A DNA stretch of 26,572 nucleotides from contig NW_014039997.1 of the NCBI RefSeq assembly GCF_001186125.1, forward strand, positions 7,731-34,302. Direction: 5' to 3'. This DNA is from Sphaeroforma arctica JP610. Its lineage: Eukaryota > Opisthokonta > Ichthyosporea > Ichthyophonida. The translations under genes and the position numbers were made by a program. A model generated the notes under the pieces. That model saw only the letters and a program-made list of their open reading frames with translations. It searched no databases and had not been told where the DNA came from. This document shows, piece after piece, positions 21,899 through 26,572 of the stretch. How positions within the stretch are numbered: the first letter of the stretch is position 1; every line of letters begins with the position of its first letter.

Positions 21899-22530
21899 CC
21901 GTATTTCTACAGGCGGCATTGTTGGCATTTGTTGGGGCCGATGCATTTGTTTCGTTGGAAGTATCTGGTGATTGAGTTCAAAGATGTAGTCACCACAGAT
22001 ACCGTAGTCCGTCAGCTTATAGGTCTGGAGGGTGGTGGAGGCGGTAGGCCGGTGATACGCATGCTCTGTACCAGTTGAGCCGCCAGCATAGAGGTAGTCC
22101 AAGTGTCACGTATTACGCAAGGTAGTCTCGATCGTGTCCATACGTAGTCCGTGATTTGTAGATAGTCATACCTCTGGGCTTGAAGTTGAAGTCCCCCCAA
22201 ACGACGTTTGGTTGGAAATTGCCAATCTCGGGGGAATTCATGTATTGCCTGACGTCTACTTCGGTAAGTGATTTGAGTGGGAGGCAGAACACGGCTATAT
22301 GAACGCCAAGAACACAAAGAACACCGCGTACGATGAGGAGTGTACAAGTTGAAATTTCGATGAGTGTAGGGTATTGTGCCGTGTTGTGTGATGTAGAATA
22401 TTATAGAGTGTGTTCCAGCATATATTATTAAGAAATGTGGTGTTATGCCAGGTTTCAACCACACACATAACACACGTAACGTTCAAACACTTATCTGTCC
22501 ATGTTGAGTCCTTGTAAATTGAAGAGCGTC
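21892..22530 (-). pseudogene. LINE APE-type endonuclease region
   Basis: APE-like LINE endonucleases nick the target to prime reverse transcription. On the - strand, motifs occur in family order: MTLFNLQGLNM (first strand, Asn block) near 22530-22490, CVVETWHN (the catalytic Glu block, usually LQETW) near 22460, VVWGDFNFKP (GDFN block) near 22200, and a HRP motif in EHAYHRPTAS resembling SDHRPV near 22060. These blocks lie in more than one frame, so the copy carries at least two or three frameshifts. The end of this region reads EIRPP and continues in frame as DQCLPSHGYYQF at 21221 once the 663-bp insertion is set aside. Confidence 0.7.
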
Positions 22531-22559
22531 ATCCTCATTGGTCCTAACACTGTTCATCT

Positions 22560-23075
22560 TCGGTCAACACTACTGGGCTCTCTTCCTTATTATTGTCAGC
22601 CATTTCTATATAGTTGCCTGTCGCCAAAGAGTCTGTCGTGGAAAGTTGAGGCTGCGTATGTATTGGTATCCATCATGTCTGATTGTGTCGGGAAGACCGT
22701 TGGTATGTGGAGTCGTTTAGGCTGCCCACGTACACTCGCTGGTATTTTAGCGTTTGCCGGGATTCGTGCGCTAGGTAAAAAGAGGTTTGCATCATGTTTT
22801 GCTTGGTATGCCTTCTGGAGACGGTCCGTAGTAGATCGGAGGATGTCTGCGGTAGTGGAACTAACAAGAGAAATTAACAGTAGAGCATTCATGCTGCGGG
22901 CAAGCCTTTTGGCACTCGTTCATGTGTGCAGTGGGCCTCCTGCTTGGTGCGGAGATAGTAGATTAAAGCTGTTTTCGTAGCGTCGGGATGTTGTTGGGAG
23001 TGAGGGTTGATGGTTTCATCAATTCGCCATTTCCACATAAGTGCTGCATGTCGTTTCATCTGGGCGACAGCGTCG
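22560..23075 (-). pseudogene. LINE 5' region, possible ORF1 remnant
   Basis: On the - strand an open stretch near 23056-22890 reads MKRHAALMWKWRIDETINPH, and a second frame at 22892-22596 is open for 98 codons (MNALLLISLVSSTTADILRS at its start, then basic and polar). No zinc knuckle or RRM was recognised. Position upstream of the endonuclease is the only reason for calling it ORF1. The 5' border with copia is approximate. Confidence 0.4.
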
Positions 23076-23084
23076 CTAGGAACA

Positions 23085-23280
23085 CAAAGGCGGACAAAAC
23101 TCGTGAAGCTCCTGCGGCGATTTGATTGAGAAACCGGTTTAGACGGGAGATACCAAAGAAAGTGGCCATGGGGTTCACCAAAGCGCTTCTGACCCCTGCA
23201 TGTTGATTATCAATGAGTCCAACTTCTGCTGCATAATATTGCTTTGCGTCGACGATATGATCATTTGCGGTAAACGGGCG
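23085..23280 (+). pseudogene. Copia reverse transcriptase, C-terminal fragment (fossil)
   Basis: Polymerase sequence resumes right of the LINE. The blocks HQSASDPCMLIINESNF and CIILLCVDDMIICGK match the copia patterns SxxDPCLYI and LLLYVDDILIAG, the second catalytic site. Confidence 0.85.
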
Positions 23281-23381
23281 TGCCCACGTACAACAATTCA
23301 AAGCAATCATATCCAAGGAATTCAGCTGCAAGAATTCAGGACTACCGAAATGGCTACTTGGCGTGAGGGTGCTATCAAAAA

Positions 23382-23640
23382 ATGACTCCATCAGCCTCAG
23401 ATAACTACATACCTGAGGCACTCACCCCCTTTGACTTTACCGATGCGCACACAGCGCCAACATCGGCCAAACAAGATATTCTAGATGCCAACGAAGGTAG
23501 CCATTACCAATGCCCATACCGCCAACTGATCAATACACTCCAATATCTCGCAATCCTAACGCGCACAGACATCTCCTACCCGCTCAACAACCTAGCTCGA
23601 TATATGACCAATCCTTTTATGGGACATTAGATCGCCGCTA
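23382..23640 (+). pseudogene. Copia polymerase end / RNase H start fragment (fossil)
   Basis: YRQLINTLQYLAILTRTDIS followed by YPLNNLARYMTNPFMGH matches the copia signature YRxxIGSLMYLAxxTRPDISYAVNxLSRYMxxPxxxH, found just before RNase H. RNase H itself was not clearly recognised before the terminal repeat. Confidence 0.88.
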
Positions 23641-23680
23641 TTCATATCTTGATGAGACAACACTACCGTTTTTAGAGGGC

Positions 23681-24016
23681 TGTTTCGACAAAAATAACAC
23701 TATCATCAGATCTAGGACACAACTACAATTCGAAACCAAGGTTGGTACACTTCAGGACAGCTGTCAAAGGCATCAAATATGCTCACCAAAATAAGTCATG
23801 TTTAAAAATTTACGTGTGAACACACATGTTTAGAAAGTGTATGTACATATAAAATCCTCCAGATAGGGATAATATTAATTATTTCAAGAAAGATAAGTTA
23901 CAATGTATGTACATATGGTATGGATCTCATAGCCGTTGTAGTGGTTCAGGAAAGATCGATGGGAAGAAGTGGTCAGTAAATTCCCGATAGGGTAGAATAA
24001 AGTTACTATACTAACA
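23681..24016 (+). repeat. Right terminal repeat of the copia fossil, with LINE insertion
   Basis: Begins TGTTTCGAC and ends CTAACA. It aligns with 8899-9122 (shared blocks include AACACTATCATCAGATCTA and TACGTGTGAAC). It is interrupted at 23869-23985 by a LINE fragment. Without that and one target duplication it is 212 bp. Confidence 0.6.
23869..23985 (-). mobile_element. 5'-truncated LINE fragment, 117 bp
   Basis: Matches the 3' end of the LINE at 9838-9950 in the same orientation (shared GATAAGTTACAATGTATGTA and GAAGAAGTGGTCAGTAAATT). It is flanked by a perfect 7-bp duplication, GATAGGG, at 23862-23868 and 23986-23992. The repeat at 8899-9122 gives the empty site. This is classic target-primed reverse transcription with 5' truncation. 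Confidence 0.92.
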
Positions 24017-24265
24017 AATACTATATGGTTCTATATCTCCTAACAGTCTTGTGGTCGTCTTAAAATAATATACAGTATCGATGCGCATTGTAGTGTTGTC
24101 CAGGTGTTCATTAGTCATACTCAACTAGGATGTGGTATTGCATGCGTATGTAGGACGCATAACGCCCTTGATCGTAGAGAGTTTTACAAATTCATCTTGT
24201 CTTAGTTTTTCTTCACTGGGTCGGGTTGAGGAAGTACCAGAAGTTCAGTTGCTTCGGTGTCTTCC
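24017..24265. other. No feature recognised
   Basis: 249 bp between the copia fossil and the next LTR. It matches none of the other elements in the window. Confidence 0.5.
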
Positions 24266-25020
24266 TGTAATAGCCGGGCCTCCACATTAGACTCTATGTT
24301 ATAAACGTACTCGTAAGCAGTACGTATACTAAAAACGTACTCTTAATAGTACAAGGAACCTAAGTTTCCTAAATGGGGGTTTAATGGTTTAATTAATTAA
24401 TACCTTTTCCATTTTACATATCAGATATTTGGACAAAGCCATTAAAAGGTCCCAGTAAAATACCAAACATAAGAGTTGGTCTAGTTCTATTAATATAACT
24501 ATATTTACTTTCCAACTTTATTTATATTTGAATATTTCGGTAGCGAGATGGCTCAAGCGAATATAGGTTTCTAGGAACTATTAACGTTACCTAGTTAATC
24601 CTCCGATCAGCCAACCAGATGTGCCAGTCTGATGAAGGCCAAGTCGGTAATTAAGTGGCAAGTTATTGGTTAAGACAATAACTAAGGACATCAAGAGTGT
24701 ATCTTTTCTTCTTTTTCTACAGATAGGATTTTATGAGTCTCTCAGATTCGCCCCAACGAAACATACCATAGTTTCTAATAGAGCGACCACGAAACACTAA
24801 ATAAAATCCCTTCGGCGGAAACAGTACTGAGAGGATTATATATAGGCAATGTCTCAGCCTCACAATCCCTCAAAGTATTGCTGTTTTCACGAGGCATACC
24901 TAACTTTACAAAAAGTCTCATTTCGTTTATTTACTTTGAAATTTTCACGAAACTTAGAATTTACCTACGCGTTTATTTATTCTAAGGCGTTAATATCGCC
25001 TTGAGAGACCGAATCTTACA
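24266..25020 (+). repeat. LTR of the TGTAA...TTACA family, probably the 5' LTR of an element running off the window
   Basis: 755 bp, starting TGTAATAGCC and ending TCTTACA. It is the inverted, uninterrupted sister of the solo LTR at 10516-19032. The 4 bp outside its two ends (TTCC and CATT) differ, so it is not a solo LTR; gag-like sequence follows. A TATATATA stretch lies near 24838-24845. Confidence 0.8.
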
Positions 25021-25147
25021 CATTTAAAAGTTAGCAAAGGTATTAATTACTTAGACTACTTAAGTGTAAAGGTAGATTACCTACCACACAAATTTTCTTG
25101 TCCAAGCTAGTCCTTGAGAGACAAGCTAGTAGTCATAAGTTAAGATT
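25021..25147 (+). other. Leader between LTR and gag-like region
   Basis: 127 bp, AT-rich, with no recognisable primer-binding site directly after the LTR and no other feature. Confidence 0.4.
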
Positions 25148-26463
25148 ATGACCAAGAAAGACAAAACTCCTTCTAAGAAGCGTAGAGTTGAAAAGAAGAA
25201 GATGGAGAGAGAAGCCGCTAGCGCTGCCGTAGAAGCAGCCGCCGCCGCTGCCGATGCGTTTAACCGCACAGTAGCCGAAGCACTTGCCTCCGACAATAAT
25301 AGTCAACAAGACAATGCTTCAGATAAGGATGTAGCCACTCCGATTAAGGAGACTACTCCCACTGACAGAGCCCGAGGGCCAACTATTGCCTCAACTTCAA
25401 AGCTTGCATTTACGAAGCCAAGAAGTGAGACAAGGGACACGTCTCACGACGACCCAACCAATTCTTCTGACGAATCTCAGAAAGAAAAGTTCCCAATTAT
25501 AAGGGAGTCCCCAATTATAGGGGACAAGGACAATTCTCAGAAGGAACCTATGACTGAACCAGATGAGGAGGCAAGCTCAAGTAGCAAACCCGAATCTACG
25601 TCCGAGACTACTAAGCCAGCGCGCATAAGTAAGTTAATTACTGAAAACACTGATCTTAAGAATCAGTTAGCCATCCTTATGAAAGACTTGACTGTTGGAC
25701 ATGTAGATCGATTGTATAGATCAGAAAAACCTACACAGCACTTACGCGAGCATGTTTCTCCGGGATTACTGAAGCCCTACAGAAGTGGACAAAACGTCGA
25801 CAGGCAATTACGCCCGAAGAGCGTAAAGACTCGAGCGCTACACCTGTGGCATATGAGCCAAATGTGCTCAACGTATCGATACCTTACGAGGTACTACCAC
25901 CAGAACTTCAGGATAATTACTCGCCTGTTCTGACACCCGGCCGTGAGTCACCCGTCCTTGAGGGTATTATAGACCCAGAGGCAGGTAGAAATACTCCGCC
26001 ACCTTTACCCAATTGGAATGACAATCGTCGAAAACCAGTTAAGACTGGGTATGTCATCCAGACGCACGAATCAACTATCCGAGGGACAGAGCACCGAACG
26101 GCCTCGACCATGGATTTTACAAGGGGTAATAAACACTCCCGTAAACGTGTTAACGAAGTCGAATTTAATCGCTTCGATCGCACAGCATTGCACCAGCCCG
26201 CAGAGGATTTCCACTCTGACGAGGTGACCGAACTTAACAAATCGGTCGACGATTACACCATTAAAATGGAAATCGCCCACGATGCGCATCATGCTGATGA
26301 TGTATCATATTTTGCTATTATGATTACGATCAAGCAAAAGCGCATCGATCAGCTACTTCAGGCCCAACGTGGACAAGACCACAGGGATAACCAGAAGTAC
26401 AAGGGACATATCAGTCGATTAAGTCGAACAAGGATGCCAACAGCAAGCAGGTTGAGTTTATAA
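25148..26463 (+). pseudogene. Gag-like region of an LTR retrotransposon (fossil, partial)
   Basis: Begins with an ATG 128 bp after the LTR. The N-terminus is strongly basic (MTKKDKTPSKKRRVEKKKME), followed by an Ala-rich helical stretch and a long acidic, Ser/Thr/Glu-rich, probably disordered region. A later stretch holds Pro-rich and helical, charged segments. No zinc knuckle or capsid motif was recognised before the window ends. The gag assignment rests on position after an LTR and composition. The region looks broken in a few places. Confidence 0.55.
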
Positions 26464-26572
26464 ACAACCATGACCTCGACACGCTAACCCGTACGCTTAA
26501 TGCGTTTACGGTCATGCTGGAGACGAATGATATCGCTCCCCAGCAATGGATCGCCGCTTAATGCAGACGTTA

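Larger units (their letters stand above)
9838..23075 (-). mobile_element. LINE (APE endonuclease non-LTR retrotransposon), interrupted
   Basis: Read on the - strand, the LINE runs from about 23075 to 19033 and continues from 10515 to 9838, giving about 4.7 kb of own sequence minus a 663-bp insertion at 21229-21891. Order: an uncharacterised 5' region, an APE-type endonuclease, a reverse transcriptase, a C-terminal domain, and a 3' end rich in AATATT. It sits inside copia polymerase sequence. The 3' junction follows TTAGGGAAA (9829-9837) and the 5' junction near 23077 has the similar TAGGAA, a probable but imperfect target duplication. A 117-bp copy of its 3' end at 23869-23985 fixes the 3' terminus. 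Several frame changes show that the copy is dead. The clade (Jockey, Tad or I-like) was not resolved. Confidence 0.8.
8899..24016 (+). mobile_element. Ty1/copia-type LTR retrotransposon fossil, host of the nested insertions
   Basis: Outer layer of the nest. Copia-type reverse transcriptase pieces on the + strand occur left and right of a LINE insertion: QTQGVNYDETFAPKYLPALM near 9129-9212, ADLDEPIFIRPPKGSG near 9640-9836, a VDD-box block near 23190-23280, and the block YRQLINTLQYLAILTRTDIS near 23400-23640. They appear in the order expected for Pseudoviridae pol. A repeat of about 0.22 kb at 8899-9122 recurs at 23681-24016 and may be its LTR pair. No gag, protease or integrase region was found. 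The element is clearly broken in several places and old: its terminal repeats look only about 75-80% alike by eye. No matching target duplication was seen at 8899/24016, so the outer ends are approximate. Confidence 0.75.

Noticed and set aside
23056-23421. - strand frame of 121 codons
   Set aside because: It straddles the LINE/copia border; the + strand part carries the copia VDD-box block, so most of it is a shadow.
10516-25020. Inverted repeats as terminal repeats of a large DNA transposon or Polinton
   Set aside because: The left arm has its own 4-bp duplication and TG...CA ends, and the sequence between is a LINE and copia remnants, so these are two independent LTRs.

Overview
The window is eukaryotic nuclear DNA, gene-poor and repeat-rich. 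It opens with a long AT microsatellite. It carries spliced coding exons with canonical GT/AG borders, and more than half of it is layered retrotransposon sequence. No bacterial operon structure, CRISPR array, rRNA or clear tRNA was seen. The mix of a flotillin gene, short introns, Ty1/copia, Ty3/gypsy and an APE-type LINE fits a protist or other microbial eukaryote, but the sequence does not settle the taxon.

1-8.9 kb: probable host territory. Positions 701-838 and 1281-1436 are two in-phase exons that read as the C-terminal part of a flotillin-type SPFH protein, and a third possible terminal exon lies at 1615-1716. An unrecognised coding segment occurs twice on the + strand (3344-3526 and 5008-5223). 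The first copy is shifted out of frame; the second stays open. The rest of this stretch gives no convincing gene.

8.9-24.0 kb: a four-level nest of retroelements. The outer layer is a Ty1/copia fossil (+ strand, about 8899-24016), whose reverse transcriptase region is split by a LINE (- strand, 9838 to about 23075). The LINE is split at 10516-19032 by a solo LTR with a 4-bp target duplication (GATG). That LTR is itself split by a Ty3/gypsy element (- strand, 10882-18631) with 0.72-kb LTRs and a CTCT duplication. The LINE carries a second, independent 663-bp insertion flanked by CCGGAGG, and the copia 3' repeat carries a 117-bp 5'-truncated copy of the same LINE flanked by GATAGGG. Removing each insertion in turn restores a sensible junction.

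The Ty3/gypsy element has recognisable gag, protease, reverse transcriptase, RNase H and DDE integrase regions. Two extras stand out: a segment between RNase H and integrase that resembles the Dam-like methyltransferase domain known from DIRS retrotransposons, and an antisense open frame between integrase and the 3' LTR.

24.27 kb to the end: a second copy of the solo-LTR family in the opposite orientation (24266-25020), followed by a gag-like region (from 25148) that runs towards the window edge. This copy lacks the gypsy insertion and so serves as the empty-site reference that dates the nesting order.
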